Positions 47,782 to 57,469 are shown, counted from the first letter of the stretch. The stretch is DNA of 64,000 nt from Microbacterium sp. LWO12-1.2 (GCF_040675875.1 NZ_JBEGII010000001.1:1364001-1428000), one strand, 5' to 3'. The notes: generated from the sequence alone by a model not told the origin. Numbers and translations are program-made.

Positions 47782-48381
47782 TTACGGAACGCGCGCGCCC
47801 GAGTTCTTCTCGCTCAGGTACTCCGCAGACAGGGTCGTGTTGACATAGGTCGGCGTGAGCGCGCCTCCCGCGGTCGGGTAGAGCCATACGACGGGAAGCG
47901 AGACGACGTTCGCTGCGCCGTTCAAGATGCCGGTGTACACGTACTGCACCGATCCGCTCGTGCCCGGCTCGGGCAGCTCGCCGACGCGGACCCAGCCGTT
48001 CAGAGTGCGCTCCTCGAGCCGGTAGCTCGCGGGGTTGGAGACGCCGCTGCCTGCGCCCCATTGCACGGTGACCGTCACCGCACCGGACGAGTACTGACCC
48101 GCCGGGGCGACATCACCGGTATCCGGGTCGAGCACGTTGAACCCGACGCTCTGACCGGTGTTGACCTGCACGCGGTTCGGCTGCACCACCGTCACTGTTC
48201 CGACAGATGTGCTGCCCTGCCACTCGGAGAGCCCACCGCCCGGCGCGGGGCGCGGATTGTCGATGCTCGCGGCGGCCAGCGGCGTGGCGATTGCGATGGC
48301 GACGACCGGGGCGGACCAGGCGGCCGCCTTGATCACTGTGCGGCGGTTCGGCCCCGCGCTGGTGTTCTCGTTGGCGTTCAT
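47782..48381 (-). CDS. Tat-exported beta-rich protein, function unknown
   Basis: A 199-residue secreted protein. The signal peptide has a twin-arginine motif (NRRTVIKAAAW) and a hydrophobic run (SAPVVAIAIATPLAAAS) with likely cleavage after Ala at about 38. The mature part is Gly/Ser/Thr/Val-rich with alternating strands (SVGTVTVVQPNRVQVNTGQS, GAVTVTVQWGAGSG) and no cysteine, like small surface or wall-anchored Ig-like proteins; no LPxTG motif. GGAGAA lies about 8 nt before the ATG. It is not linked to an obvious partner. Confidence 0.8.
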   Translation of the reverse strand: MNANENTSAGPNRRTVIKAAAWSAPVVAIAIATPLAAASIDNPRPAPGGGLSEWQGSTSVGTVTVVQPNRVQVNTGQSVGFNVLDPDTGDVAPAGQYSSGAVTVTVQWGAGSGVSNPASYRLEERTLNGWVRVGELPEPGTSGSVQYVYTGILNGAANVVSLPVVWLYPTAGGALTPTYVNTTLSAEYLSEKNSGARVP

Positions 48382-48681
48382 ATCGCTGTTCTCCTCAGGG
48401 TTGGATCCCGGCACTGTGACGCCACACACCGCGCGCACCAGCAGCGCCATGCCACGAGACTCGAGAGCGGGCACACGGAGGCGCGCATGCACGGACGGCA
48501 CGCGCTGAAGTGCGGAGGGTTCCGCAGGGTGACGGGCGGGTCACGAGCCGGGTGGAGCGACCCGCCATGTGCCATGCTGGCGTCGATGATCACGCCGGGG
48601 ACGCACAGCGGGCTTCCTTGTCGCTAGCGGATCATGGATTGTCGCTCTGGGTATCGCGAGCGGAGTAGGCGTCGCCGATGA
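48382..48681. other. 300-bp intergenic region
   Basis: No convincing gene. It holds the promoter of the Tat-exported protein gene and the 3' side of the araC-type gene (both are on the minus strand). An inverted repeat GGCGGGTC / GACCCGCC (48535-48542 and 48559-48566) with a 16-nt loop could terminate the AraC message. Nothing else stands out. Confidence 0.4.
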
Positions 48682-49503
48682 TCAGGCCTGCGCGGCGCGC
48701 CGGATCGCCGATGGCGATTCTTTGCCTTCTTGCGACATCGCTCTGGCCAGGCTGGAGCCGCCCGAGAAGCCCGAGTACTGACCGACCTGGGCGATACTCA
48801 GTCCGTCGTACGTGCGATCGACCAGTAGTTCGAGCGCGTGCTCGACGCGAGCGCGGCGAATGGCGCGTTCCACCGTCATGTCCCTGGCGCGGAAAGCTCG
48901 CTGCAGCTGCCTCAGCGAGATCTTCAGCTGGTCGGCGATACCGCGCGGGCTGAGGTGCGGGTCGGACCGCTGCGCGATGATCGTGCTCATCGCGTCCCGA
49001 TAGACATCAGCCGTCATCCCCACGCGCGGCGCGCGAGTTCCCTCCACCGCCACGCCCAGCACCATCTCCTGCAGCAATCGCTCGAAGTAGTAGTTCCCGA
49101 ACCCGCTCACCGGATGGGAATCAGTGACCGCCGCCTGCTCTGCGAAAGCCACGGCGGGGGCGAGCAGAGCGCTCGCCGCGACTACCGGACGCACCTCCCC
49201 CGGGGCAGGGGCAGCGAACCCGGCGAGAGCCTCGGCGGGAATCACTATCGACAGCAGTCGCAGGTCGTCATGAGGAGCCGTGGCCAGAAGTGCATCGTGA
49301 TTGGCCAGGAACGCATCGTCCTCCCTGAGTCTCAACACGCCCGAGGCTGAACTGATATCGATCCCGCCGGATCTGACGCTGTGCAGGCCGATCAGGCCCG
49401 ACACTCGATCGAGGCGTGACCGGGCGTCATCGCGTCCCACGACGAACTCACGAATACGCACGCTGCCGAACATCGCGAGCGTGCGGGCTCGCGCTACCGG
49501 CAC
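48682..49503 (-). CDS. AraC family transcriptional regulator
   Basis: The C-terminal 100 residues are an AraC DNA-binding domain with two helix-turn-helix units: LSPRGIADQLKISLRQLQRA and DGLSIAQVGQYSGFSGGSSL. The N-terminal part is an AraC-binding-2-like sensor (MFGSVRIREFVVGRDDARSR, VSGLIGLHSVRSGGIDISSA). The start is not secure: GTG 49503 (273 residues, GGGGA upstream) and ATG 49473 are both possible, and the frame is open to 49731, though that upstream part looks non-coding. No metabolic neighbour reveals its target. Confidence 0.8.
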   Translation of the reverse strand: MPVARARTLAMFGSVRIREFVVGRDDARSRLDRVSGLIGLHSVRSGGIDISSASGVLRLREDDAFLANHDALLATAPHDDLRLLSIVIPAEALAGFAAPAPGEVRPVVAASALLAPAVAFAEQAAVTDSHPVSGFGNYYFERLLQEMVLGVAVEGTRAPRVGMTADVYRDAMSTIIAQRSDPHLSPRGIADQLKISLRQLQRAFRARDMTVERAIRRARVEHALELLVDRTYDGLSIAQVGQYSGFSGGSSLARAMSQEGKESPSAIRRAAQA

Positions 49504-49870
49504 GTCATCCCCGCATCCCGACGGGGCTCCGCGGACGCACAGGCGTGGTCCGGCTCTGAGCGGTTCTTCATCGACATCGTCAGTGTCGTGGAGAAGCGCC
49601 AGGGGCGAAGCCCGCGCGCAACCGACATGCTGACATATCGCGACGTCGTGATCGCACGAACGGTACGACGAAGACAGCTCCCCAGAGTTCCACAAACACC
49701 CTTCCCCACACGGTTCCCCACCGTGCCCCATCCCAGATGCAGGACGCTTCCGAGCCTAGCGCTCTCGGAAGTTCTATTACGACGCATGCATGTAAGCACC
49801 AGTGCGGCGGCTTGACCGCACTGCGAGCGGGTGATCAACTGAAGGGTCGGACAGTCGAGTGGGGGACATC
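49504..49870. promoter_or_regulatory. Intergenic control region with 12-bp-spaced direct repeats
   Basis: About 367 bp between the divergent AraC gene and the AI-2E-family permease. TTCCCCAC is repeated in direct orientation at 49702-49709 and 49714-49721 (period 12, similar flanks), the kind of layout AraC-type proteins can use. No gene was recognised here. Confidence 0.35.
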
Positions 49871-51019
49871 ATGCGTCGGAAGTCGAACAACGAGCACGTC
49901 GAGCCGGTGAAGCCCGCGCACTCGTCCGCCCGCCCTTCGGCGGCGGTCGCTTCACTCGCACGAGCCAATCCCTTCATGCTGGGACTGCTCGGCGCACTCG
50001 GTGTGCTGGTGGCGCTGGTGATCGGTGGCATCGTCGATCAGCTCGCCACGGTCCTCGTCTACATCGGCGTGGCGATCTTCCTGGCGCTCGGGCTCGACCC
50101 GATCGTCCGATTCATCGAGCGCAAGCTTCCCCGCCCCGCCGCCGTCGCCATCGTGGTGACCGGCGTGGTCCTGGCGTTCGCCGGCATCATCCTCGCGATC
50201 GTCCCGATCCTGGTCCAGCAGATCACCAACCTGATCGAGGACGGACCGCAGATGGTCAAGGACATCCAGTCATCCGGTTGGTTCAAGGATCTGAACAACC
50301 AGTTCGGATCGACGTTCGAGGACGCTGCGAACGGCATCCTCTCCTTCCTGAAGGACCCTGGCAACCTCGCCGACATCGGCGGAGGCGTGTTCGCCGTGGG
50401 GGCCGGTATCGCCGGCGGATTCACCGGCGTCACGATCGTCCTGATCCTCACGCTCTACTTCATGGCATCGCTGCACGGCATCAAGCGCACCGCGGCGCGC
50501 TTCGTGCCCGCCTACCAGCGCGACACGTTCAGCGAGCTGCTGGAGGACGTGTCGGGCGCCGTCGGACGGTACGTGATCGGACAGGCGAGCCTCGCACTGA
50601 TCAACGGCGTACTGAGTCTGATCGTGCTCAGCATCATCGGAGCGCCGGTGCCTGCGCTTCTCGCGCTGATCGCCTTCATCGGATCGATGATCCCGCTGGT
50701 GGGAACCCTCTCGGCGTCGATCATCAACTCGTTGATCTGCCTCTTCATCAGTCCGGTGACCGCGTTGATCGCGATCATCTACTACCTCGTCTACATGCAG
50801 ATCGAGGCGTACGTCCTCTCGCCGCGCATCATGAGCAAGGCTGTCGCGGTTCCCGGAGCGCTCGTCGTCATCGCCGCCGTCGCCGGTGGAGCACTCGGCG
50901 GGATCCTCGGCGCGCTGGTGGCCATCCCGGTCGCCGCGAGCATCATCATCATTGTCCAGAAGGTGCTGTTCCCCGCGCAGGACCGCAAGACGGCTCCCCC
51001 GGTCCTCACCGCCCCCTGA
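49871..51019 (+). CDS. AI-2E family transporter (TerC/YhhT-like permease)
   Basis: A 382-residue integral membrane protein of the AI-2 exporter (AI-2E) superfamily, which includes TqsA and also Na+/H+ antiporters. A polar N-terminus is followed by the two first helices (FMLGLLGALGVLVALVIGGI, LVYIGVAIFLALGLDPIVRF), a soluble helical stretch (VQQITNLIEDGPQMVKDIQ), and the C-terminal helices with the family stretch LIAFIGSMIPLVGTLSAS and YLVYMQIEAYVLSPRIMSKA. ATG 49871 with GGGGGA upstream; GTG 49859 would add four residues. The substrate is unknown. Confidence 0.88.
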   Translation: MRRKSNNEHVEPVKPAHSSARPSAAVASLARANPFMLGLLGALGVLVALVIGGIVDQLATVLVYIGVAIFLALGLDPIVRFIERKLPRPAAVAIVVTGVVLAFAGIILAIVPILVQQITNLIEDGPQMVKDIQSSGWFKDLNNQFGSTFEDAANGILSFLKDPGNLADIGGGVFAVGAGIAGGFTGVTIVLILTLYFMASLHGIKRTAARFVPAYQRDTFSELLEDVSGAVGRYVIGQASLALINGVLSLIVLSIIGAPVPALLALIAFIGSMIPLVGTLSASIINSLICLFISPVTALIAIIYYLVYMQIEAYVLSPRIMSKAVAVPGALVVIAAVAGGALGGILGALVAIPVAASIIIIVQKVLFPAQDRKTAPPVLTAP

Positions 51020-51038
51020 CCGGGCCGGGCTGAGAGGA

Positions 51039-51959
51039 TCAGCGAACGAGCAGAGCACCCGCATCGACACGCACATCGAATGAGGTGACCTCGCCCATCT
51101 CCTCGCCGTCGATCTCGAACACGAGCGGGGTCTCCAGCTCCACTGAGATCGCCTCGACGGCGATGTGCTGAGCCGACTCCGTGCTGACGGCCTCATCGTC
51201 TCCGGCGAAGAACCGGCGGATGCCGTTGTCCCAGACGAACGACCGGAAGGTGTCGAGCCACTGCAGGGGACCGTCGGCGCTGACCATCAGCACATCGAGC
51301 TTGCCGTCGTCGAGCACCGCGTCCGGCAGCAGGCGGATGCCGCCCTGCACCATGCCGCAGTTGCCGATCAACATGGTGTGACCGCGCACCGCGACGGGGT
51401 TCTCACCGTCGACCGACACCGTGATGTCGGTCATCTCCGTGCCCGCCAGTGCTCGGCCCATGGCCTCGACATAGGCGAGCCAGCCGGCCTTGGACTTCAG
51501 ATCGTCATCGGTCTCGACGAGCATCTGCGCGTCGATCCCGAACCCCACCATCACGGCGAAGGCGTGCTCGGCGCCGTCATACGACACCCACCCCAGGTCG
51601 ATCCGCCGCGGCTCCCCGTCGCGCACGCGCTCGAGCGCCGCTGTGACGTTGTTCAACGGCACCTCGAGGTTACGGGCGAGAAGGTTGCCTGTGCCCTGCG
51701 GCACGATGCCGAGAGCGGTGGCCGAGCCCGCGAGCGACTCCGCCACCGCACGGACTGTCCCGTCACCGCCCACGGCGATCACGATGTCACGACCGTCATC
51801 CAACGCCTCTTTGGCCATCCCTCGGCCGGGATCCTCCGGAGTGGTCTCCCACCAGCGGATGTCCTGCTCATCGCCGAAGACACCGCTCACGGCATCCTTC
51901 AGAACGTCCTGTTCGACCTTCGATGGATTCCAGACGATGCCGATGCGCGCGTGGGTCAT
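51039..51959 (-). CDS. Diacylglycerol/lipid kinase family protein
   Basis: A 306-residue cytoplasmic lipid kinase of the DagK/YegS type. Nucleotide-binding motifs: IGIVWNPSKVEQD, VIAVGGDGTVRAVAESLA (GGDGT) and LGIVPQGTGNLLARNL. The C-terminal beta-sandwich includes GGIRLLPDAVLDDGKLDVLM, typical of the family, and ends VEIDGEEMGEV-like sequence. It phosphorylates diacylglycerol or a related lipid. ATG 51959 is chosen; a GTG at 52013 would add 18 residues and overlap glnE. Confidence 0.9.
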   Translation of the reverse strand: MTHARIGIVWNPSKVEQDVLKDAVSGVFGDEQDIRWWETTPEDPGRGMAKEALDDGRDIVIAVGGDGTVRAVAESLAGSATALGIVPQGTGNLLARNLEVPLNNVTAALERVRDGEPRRIDLGWVSYDGAEHAFAVMVGFGIDAQMLVETDDDLKSKAGWLAYVEAMGRALAGTEMTDITVSVDGENPVAVRGHTMLIGNCGMVQGGIRLLPDAVLDDGKLDVLMVSADGPLQWLDTFRSFVWDNGIRRFFAGDDEAVSTESAQHIAVEAISVELETPLVFEIDGEEMGEVTSFDVRVDAGALLVR

Positions 51960-52009
51960 AGCGCCAGCTTGGGCGACGACGACTGATACTGCAACTCGAC
52001 CCGCGATGG

Positions 52010-54988
52010 TCACCCGTAGAACAGGTGCTCGAACGCCTTGCGCGCCCGTCGGGTGACACCGAGGTAGTCCTCTTCCAACTCGGTGGCCGACCGATCCGGG
52101 TAGCCGAGGAGACGCCCGATCGCGTCGAGCTCACGGCGATCTGAGGGCAGCACATCCGTCGTCTGCCCCGTGAGCAGGGTGATCGCCGACCGCAGTCTGC
52201 TCGCCAGCCGCCACGCGTCGCGCAATCGCTCGGCCGAGGCCTCATCGACCAGATCCGCCGCCACTGCCGCGTCCAATGCCGCGATCGTGGAGGTCGTCCG
52301 CATCCCCGGGATGTCGTGGGCATGCTGCAGCTGCAAGAGCTGGACCAGCCACTCGACATCGCTCAGCGTTCCCGGGCCGAGCTTGAGGTGCCTTCTCGGA
52401 TCCGCACCCTGGGGCAGCCGCTCCCCCTCGACACGGGCTTTGATGCGCTTGATCTCGCGCAGTCCCTGCTGGTCGACGGTCTCGGGGTAGCGGATCGAAT
52501 CGGCGAGCTCCGTGAACTTCTCGATCAGCTTGCCGCTGCCGGCAACGCCGCGTCCGCGCAGCAGCGCCTGCGCCTCCCACGAGAGCGACCATCGGCGGTA
52601 ATAGGCCGTATACGCCTCGATCGATCGCACCACGGGGCCGCTGCGCCCCTCCGGCCGTAGATCGGCGTCGAGGTCGAGCGGAAGACGATGGTCGGTCAGG
52701 TGCTCGCGAAGGCGCGTGACGATCTGGGTGGCCAGTGTCTGTGCGCGCTGCGGATCCACGCCGTTCGCGTCGTACACGTAGAGGATGTCGGCATCCGATC
52801 CGAATCCGAGCTCGGCACCACCGAAACGCCCCATGCCGATGACGGCGAAGTCCAGCGCCTCGTCCTCGGGCGGGACGACTTCGCGGAAGACGGCCCTCAG
52901 CGCCGCCTGGATCGTCGTCTCGGTGATCTCCGTGAGGGCGGTCGCGATCTCCTCGATGGTCACCACGTCGAGAACGGCCCCCATCGCGGTGCGCAGGAGC
53001 TCACGGCGCCGGTTCGCCCTGACCGCTCGGAGCGCGTCGCCGACGGTCTCGTGCCGCGTCTGGATGGCACGTGCCTCTTCATCGAGCGCGACTGCGCCGC
53101 GAGGGCGGAGCAGATCGGTGCTGTCCAGCCAGGCGACCGACTCCGGGATCCACTCCATCAGCTCGCCGATGTAGCGAGACGATGACAGCAGGCGGGTCAG
53201 GCTCTCGGCGGCCCCGGAGGAGTCCCGCAGCATGCGCAGGAACCAGGGAGTGTCGCCGAGGCGTTCACTGATGCGACGGAACGCGATCAGTCCGTAGTCA
53301 GGGTCGCTGCCATCGGCGAACCAGCGCACCATGATCGGCATCAGATGCCGCTGGATGGTCGCCTTGCGACTGAGTCCCGTCGTGAGGGCGCCGATGTGAC
53401 GCAGCGCGCCGGCCGGGTCACGGAAACCGATCGCGGCGAGACGGTCGTGCGCCTGAGCTGCCGAGAGCGTGCGCTCTTCCTCGGGCAATGCCGCCACGGC
53501 GCTGAGCAGCGGACGGTAGAAGAGGCGGGTATGTATCTCGCGGACCTCGCGGCGAACCGTCTCCCACCGCGCCCAGATACCGTCGCCTGTGTCGGCCAGT
53601 CCGGTGCTGCGAGCGAGCACCCGAAGCCCCGCGGGCGTGCGCGGCATCAGGTGGGTCCGGCTGAGTTCGCGCAGCTGCAGCCGGTGCTCCATCAGGCGCA
53701 GGATGCAGTAGTCCTGCGCGAACGCCGCCGCCTCCACACGACCGATGTAGCCACCGGCGACCAGCGCATCCAGGCTCTCCAGGGTGCCGCGCGTGCGCAG
53801 CGTGGGGTCGGTGAGCCCGTGCACGAGCTGCAGCAGCTGCACGGTGAACTCGATGTCGCGGATCCCGCCGGCGCCGAGCTTGATCTGGTACGGGACGTCC
53901 TCCGGGTCGATGTGCTCCATCACGCGCTCTCGCATGCGCTGGACGCTGTCGACGAAGTCCGTGCGGGCGGCGCTCGACCAGATCTTCGGCTGTACCGCAG
54001 CGATGTAGTCGTCGCCGAGTTCGGGGTCGCCGGCGAGAGGGCGCGCCTTCAGCAGCGCCTGGAACTCCCAGCTCTTCGCCCAGCGGTCGTAGTACGCCAG
54101 ATGCGATGTGAGCGAACGCACCAGCGCTCCCTGCTTGCCCTCGGGCCGGAGCGCCGCATCGACCTCCCACAGCGGCGGTTCCACTTCGATCCCACTGAGC
54201 CCGCGCATGGTCTCGCGCGCCAGGCGGGTCGCGATGTCGATCGCCCGTGCTTCGCTGACCACCTCTTCGTCGGCCGTGCCACCGACGAAGATGACGTCGA
54301 CGTCGCTCACGTAGTTCAACTCGCGGGCGCCGGACTTGCCCATGCCGATGATCGAGAGCCGCGTCGCCGCGACCTGCTCCCGCGGGGCCGAGCCCTCCAG
54401 CCGAGCACGTGCGACCGCGAGAGAGGCCTCGAGCGCCGCTCCCGCCGCATCCGCGAGGGCTGCCGCCACCGGGCCGACGACCGTGGTGGGCGACGGGTGC
54501 GTCAGGTCGAAGGCGGCGATCCGAGCCAGGCTCGCCCGATAGGCGACGCGCAGCGCGACGACCGCGGAGTCCTCGCCGGAGGACGCGAACCCGTCGACAG
54601 TGCCGACGGCCGAGAGCATGCTCTCGCGCAGATCTGCCGAGGACGGCAGCGTGTCGATCGGCCCACTCAGCACCGACAACCGGTCAGGGTGACGCAGGAA
54701 GAAGTCCGCCAGGCCCTCTGATGCCCCGAGGACACGCCACACCCGTCGTCGCTCCTCCTCGACGGTGAGCAGCCGCTTCAGGGGCAGCGGGTCACGACGC
54801 GCGACGCGCAGCATTCCGCGCACCGCCGCATCGGCATCCGGCGCCCCCGCCGCACCATCGAGGATCTCGGAGCGCGAGACGTCGAGGATCGCGGAGAGCT
54901 CGGCGAGTTCTGCGGCCGCCTCGCTCAGCTCCGAGAAACCGAGCCTGGCCAGCGCGGAAAGCGAGACGGAGTCGTCCGGACGGGCCAT
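52010..54988 (-). CDS. glnE: Bifunctional glutamine synthetase adenylyltransferase/deadenylylase
   Basis: Covalently controls GlnA by adding or removing AMP on its loop tyrosine. It has 992 residues and both nucleotidyltransferase halves: SIIGMGKSGARELNYVSDVD (about 212-231; the deadenylylating domain) and FAVIGMGRFGGAELGFGSDA then DILYVYD (about 715-740; adenylylating). Metal-binding Asp pairs are intact in both. Helical PII-responsive linkers lie between. It is 7 bp downstream of glnA2 on the same strand, the order seen in mycobacteria and other actinobacteria. Confidence 0.95.
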   Translation of the reverse strand: MARPDDSVSLSALARLGFSELSEAAAELAELSAILDVSRSEILDGAAGAPDADAAVRGMLRVARRDPLPLKRLLTVEEERRRVWRVLGASEGLADFFLRHPDRLSVLSGPIDTLPSSADLRESMLSAVGTVDGFASSGEDSAVVALRVAYRASLARIAAFDLTHPSPTTVVGPVAAALADAAGAALEASLAVARARLEGSAPREQVAATRLSIIGMGKSGARELNYVSDVDVIFVGGTADEEVVSEARAIDIATRLARETMRGLSGIEVEPPLWEVDAALRPEGKQGALVRSLTSHLAYYDRWAKSWEFQALLKARPLAGDPELGDDYIAAVQPKIWSSAARTDFVDSVQRMRERVMEHIDPEDVPYQIKLGAGGIRDIEFTVQLLQLVHGLTDPTLRTRGTLESLDALVAGGYIGRVEAAAFAQDYCILRLMEHRLQLRELSRTHLMPRTPAGLRVLARSTGLADTGDGIWARWETVRREVREIHTRLFYRPLLSAVAALPEEERTLSAAQAHDRLAAIGFRDPAGALRHIGALTTGLSRKATIQRHLMPIMVRWFADGSDPDYGLIAFRRISERLGDTPWFLRMLRDSSGAAESLTRLLSSSRYIGELMEWIPESVAWLDSTDLLRPRGAVALDEEARAIQTRHETVGDALRAVRANRRRELLRTAMGAVLDVVTIEEIATALTEITETTIQAALRAVFREVVPPEDEALDFAVIGMGRFGGAELGFGSDADILYVYDANGVDPQRAQTLATQIVTRLREHLTDHRLPLDLDADLRPEGRSGPVVRSIEAYTAYYRRWSLSWEAQALLRGRGVAGSGKLIEKFTELADSIRYPETVDQQGLREIKRIKARVEGERLPQGADPRRHLKLGPGTLSDVEWLVQLLQLQHAHDIPGMRTTSTIAALDAAVAADLVDEASAERLRDAWRLASRLRSAITLLTGQTTDVLPSDRRELDAIGRLLGYPDRSATELEEDYLGVTRRARKAFEHLFYG

Positions 54989-54995
54989 GCGCGAC

Positions 54996-56333
54996 TCAGA
55001 GCAGCTCGAGGTTGTTCTTCAGCTCCAGCGGAGTGACCTGACCACGGTAGGCCTCCCACTCCTTGCGCTTGTTGAGCAGCACATAGTTGAACACCTGCTC
55101 CCCCAGCGTCTCGGCGACGAGCTCCGACTCCTCCATGTACTCGAGGGCGTGATCGAGGCTCGCCGGGAGCGAGGAGTATCCGAGCGCACGACGTTCTGCG
55201 TCGCTGAGCGACCACACGTTGTCCTCGGCTTCGGGGGGAAGCTCGTAGCCTTCCTCGATGCCCTTGAGACCGGCGGCGAGCATGAGGGCGTAGGCGAGGT
55301 ACGGGTTCGCTGCGGAGTCCAGGGCGCGGTACTCGACACGCGAGGACTGCCCCTTGTTCGGCTTGTACATCGGAACGCGCACGAGTGCCGAGCGGTTGTT
55401 GTGGCCCCACGTGACGAAGCTGGGAGCCTCGTCGCCGCCCCAGAGACGCTTGTAGGAGTTGACGAACTGATTCGTCACCGCGGAGATCTCGTTCGCGTGC
55501 TTGAGCAGCCCCGCGATGAAGTGCCGTCCCGTCTTGGAGAGCTGGTACTTGGCACCCTCTTCGTAGAAGGCGTTCTGATCGCCCTCGAAGAGCGACATGT
55601 GCGTGTGCATCCCGCTGCCGGGGTGACCGCTGAGCGGCTTCGGCATGAACGTCGCGTAGACACCCTGCTCGATCGCCACCTCCTTGATCACGGTGCGGAA
55701 GGTCATGACGTTGTCCGCCGTCGTCAGAGCGTCGGCGTAACGCAGATCGATCTCGTTCTGACCCGGACCGCCCTCGTGGTGACTGAACTCAACCGAGATG
55801 CCGAGGTCCTCGAGCATGCGCACCGAGCGCCGACGGAAGTCGTGAGCCGTGCCACCAGGGACGTTGTCGAAGTAGCCGGCGGAGTCCACCGGGATCGGGC
55901 CCTCGGGGCCGTACGACGACGACTTCAGGAGGTAGAACTCGATCTCGGGATGCGTGTAGAAGGTGAATCCGGCGTCTGCGGCCTTCGCCAGCGTGCGCTT
56001 GAGCACATGGCGCGGGTCTGCGACCGCTGGCTGGCCGTCGGGCGTCGTCAGATCGCAGAACATGCGTGCGGTCGGATCGATCTCACCGCGCCACGGGAGC
56101 GTCTGGAATGTCGTGGGGTCGGGCTGCGCCAACAGGTCCGACTCGTAGCTGCGCGTCAGTCCCTCGATCGCTGAACCGTCGAAACCGATGCCCTCTGCGA
56201 AGGCACCCTCCACCTCGGCCGGCGCGATCGCGACCGACTTGAGGGTTCCGATCACATCGGTGAACCACAGTCGCACGAACTTGACGCCGCGCTCTTCGAT
56301 CGTCCGGAGGACGAAATCCCTCTGCTTGTCCAT
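54996..56333 (-). CDS. glnA2: Glutamine synthetase, type I-alpha-like (GlnA2)
   Basis: A second type-I glutamine synthetase of 445 residues, as found next to glnE in actinobacteria. Signatures: [59 protein letters not shown] and NPYLAYALMLAAGLKGIEEG. It lacks the 25-residue beta-type insert and the adenylylation loop of GlnA (a YELPPE stretch is present but in a different context), so it should not be controlled by GlnE. Relatives may prefer other amines as well as ammonium. It follows the SPOR protein gene by 2 bp. Confidence 0.93.
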   Translation of the reverse strand: MDKQRDFVLRTIEERGVKFVRLWFTDVIGTLKSVAIAPAEVEGAFAEGIGFDGSAIEGLTRSYESDLLAQPDPTTFQTLPWRGEIDPTARMFCDLTTPDGQPAVADPRHVLKRTLAKAADAGFTFYTHPEIEFYLLKSSSYGPEGPIPVDSAGYFDNVPGGTAHDFRRRSVRMLEDLGISVEFSHHEGGPGQNEIDLRYADALTTADNVMTFRTVIKEVAIEQGVYATFMPKPLSGHPGSGMHTHMSLFEGDQNAFYEEGAKYQLSKTGRHFIAGLLKHANEISAVTNQFVNSYKRLWGGDEAPSFVTWGHNNRSALVRVPMYKPNKGQSSRVEYRALDSAANPYLAYALMLAAGLKGIEEGYELPPEAEDNVWSLSDAERRALGYSSLPASLDHALEYMEESELVAETLGEQVFNYVLLNKRKEWEAYRGQVTPLELKNNLELL

Positions 56334-56335
56334 GG

Positions 56336-56548
56336 CTACTCTGTGCCCTGGCCCTTCGCGTCCCAGCCCTGTTCGACTGCTTCTTCCTCTGCCCAGGCGC
56401 GCGCACGCTCCTTCAAGACCTCGGGCGCACGGGCGGCCTCGGCTGCCGTGTCGAACGGACCGACTCGGTCGGCGGACGGCGAGATCATGCCGAACTCGAC
56501 CTGCCCGGTCTCCGAGTTGTACCAGTACTTGTCATCACCGTCAGACAT
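56336..56548 (-). CDS. SPOR-like small protein upstream of glnA2
   Basis: A 70-residue protein of a family annotated as SPOR-domain-containing in actinobacteria. It begins MSDGDDKYWYNSETGQVEFG and has VGPFDTAAEAARAPEVLKER; the tail is acidic. The real SPOR fold (septal peptidoglycan binding) is uncertain at this length. AAGGAGG lies 9 nt before the ATG. It is the first gene of the glnA2-glnE operon and divergent from ppgK. Confidence 0.78.
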   Translation of the reverse strand: MSDGDDKYWYNSETGQVEFGMISPSADRVGPFDTAAEAARAPEVLKERARAWAEEEAVEQGWDAKGQGTE

Positions 56549-56604
56549 GTTCCGTCCCTCCTTCACGTGGTGACTCCGATCCTACTGGCGTACGCCGTGG
56601 TCGC

Positions 56605-56610
56605 TAAGCT
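56605..56610 (+). promoter_or_regulatory. -10 box of ppgK
   Basis: TAAGCT lies 7 nt before the ppgK ATG, consistent with a leaderless transcript. Confidence 0.45.
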
Positions 56611-56617
56611 ATCGCCC

Positions 56618-57364
56618 ATGGCAAAAGCGATCGGCGTCGACATCGGCGGTACGGGAATCAAGGCTGGAATCGTCGACCTCACGCACGGCACGATGGAATC
56701 GGATCGTGTGCGTGTCCCTACTCCCACGGGCGCATCCCCTCAGGACGTGCTCGAGGCCGTGAAGACGGTGCTCAAGACCCTCGACGTGCACGACTCGACC
56801 CTTCCGCTCGGCGTCGCCTTCCCGGCGATCGTCAAGCGCGGCAAGACGCTGTCGGCCGCGAACGTGTCGAAGGAGTGGGTGGACTTTGACGCCGAGCGCT
56901 TCTTCCGCGACGGCCTCGGTCGCAACATCGTCTTCGTGAACGATGCGGATGCCGCCGGAGTCGCGGAGTCGCGTCACGGTGCCGCCAGGGATGTCCGCGG
57001 TCTCACGCTGCTGACCACGCTCGGCACCGGCATCGGCTCCGCCTTCCTCTATGACGGCGTGCTGCTGCCCAACACGGAGCTCGGTCACCTGCAGTACGGC
57101 ACCTATGAGTCCGTCGAGCAGTGGGCCGCGACCTCGGCGCGCGAGCGCGAGGGCCTCAGCTGGGCCGCATGGGCAGAGCGTCTGCAGGCGTTCTACTCGC
57201 ACATCGAGTTCCTCTTCAGCCCCGACCTGTTCGTGGTCGGTGGCGGCGTGTCGAAGAACGCCGGCGACTTCCTCCCGCTGCTCGAGCTCAAGACGCCGAT
57301 CGTCCCGGCGATCCACCGCAACAACTCGGGGATCATCGGCGCGGCGTCCCTCGCCGGCGACTGA
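56618..57364 (+). CDS. ppgK: Polyphosphate glucokinase
   Basis: Phosphorylates glucose with polyphosphate (or ATP); an actinobacterial ROK-type kinase. It has 248 residues. The phosphate-binding motif IGVDIGGTGIKAGIVDL opens the protein. NDADAAGVAESRHGAARDVR carries the catalytic Asp, TLGTGIGSAFLYDGVLLPNT the second phosphate motif, and ELGHLQ the family sequence. The end has GGGVSKNAGDFLPLL. ATG 56618 is chosen over the longer open frame because TAAGCT lies 7 nt upstream and Met-Ala-Lys-Ala-Ile-Gly fits the family. Confidence 0.94.
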   Translation: MAKAIGVDIGGTGIKAGIVDLTHGTMESDRVRVPTPTGASPQDVLEAVKTVLKTLDVHDSTLPLGVAFPAIVKRGKTLSAANVSKEWVDFDAERFFRDGLGRNIVFVNDADAAGVAESRHGAARDVRGLTLLTTLGTGIGSAFLYDGVLLPNTELGHLQYGTYESVEQWAATSAREREGLSWAAWAERLQAFYSHIEFLFSPDLFVVGGGVSKNAGDFLPLLELKTPIVPAIHRNNSGIIGAASLAGD

Positions 57365-57414
57365 CACCCACGACGCTCAGGGCCCTTCGACCGGTCCAGA
57401 GACCCGTACAAGAG

Positions 57415-57448
57415 AAGGACCCGACGACTCTGCGGTCGTCGGGTCCTT
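57415..57448. terminator. Terminator between ppgK and the small orphan gene
   Basis: A perfect 14-nt stem (57415-57428 with 57435-57448) and 6-nt loop; the plus strand goes on TTCGTCGTCT. Confidence 0.85.
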
Positions 57449-57469
57449 CGTCGTCTGAGGCGAGGCTGG

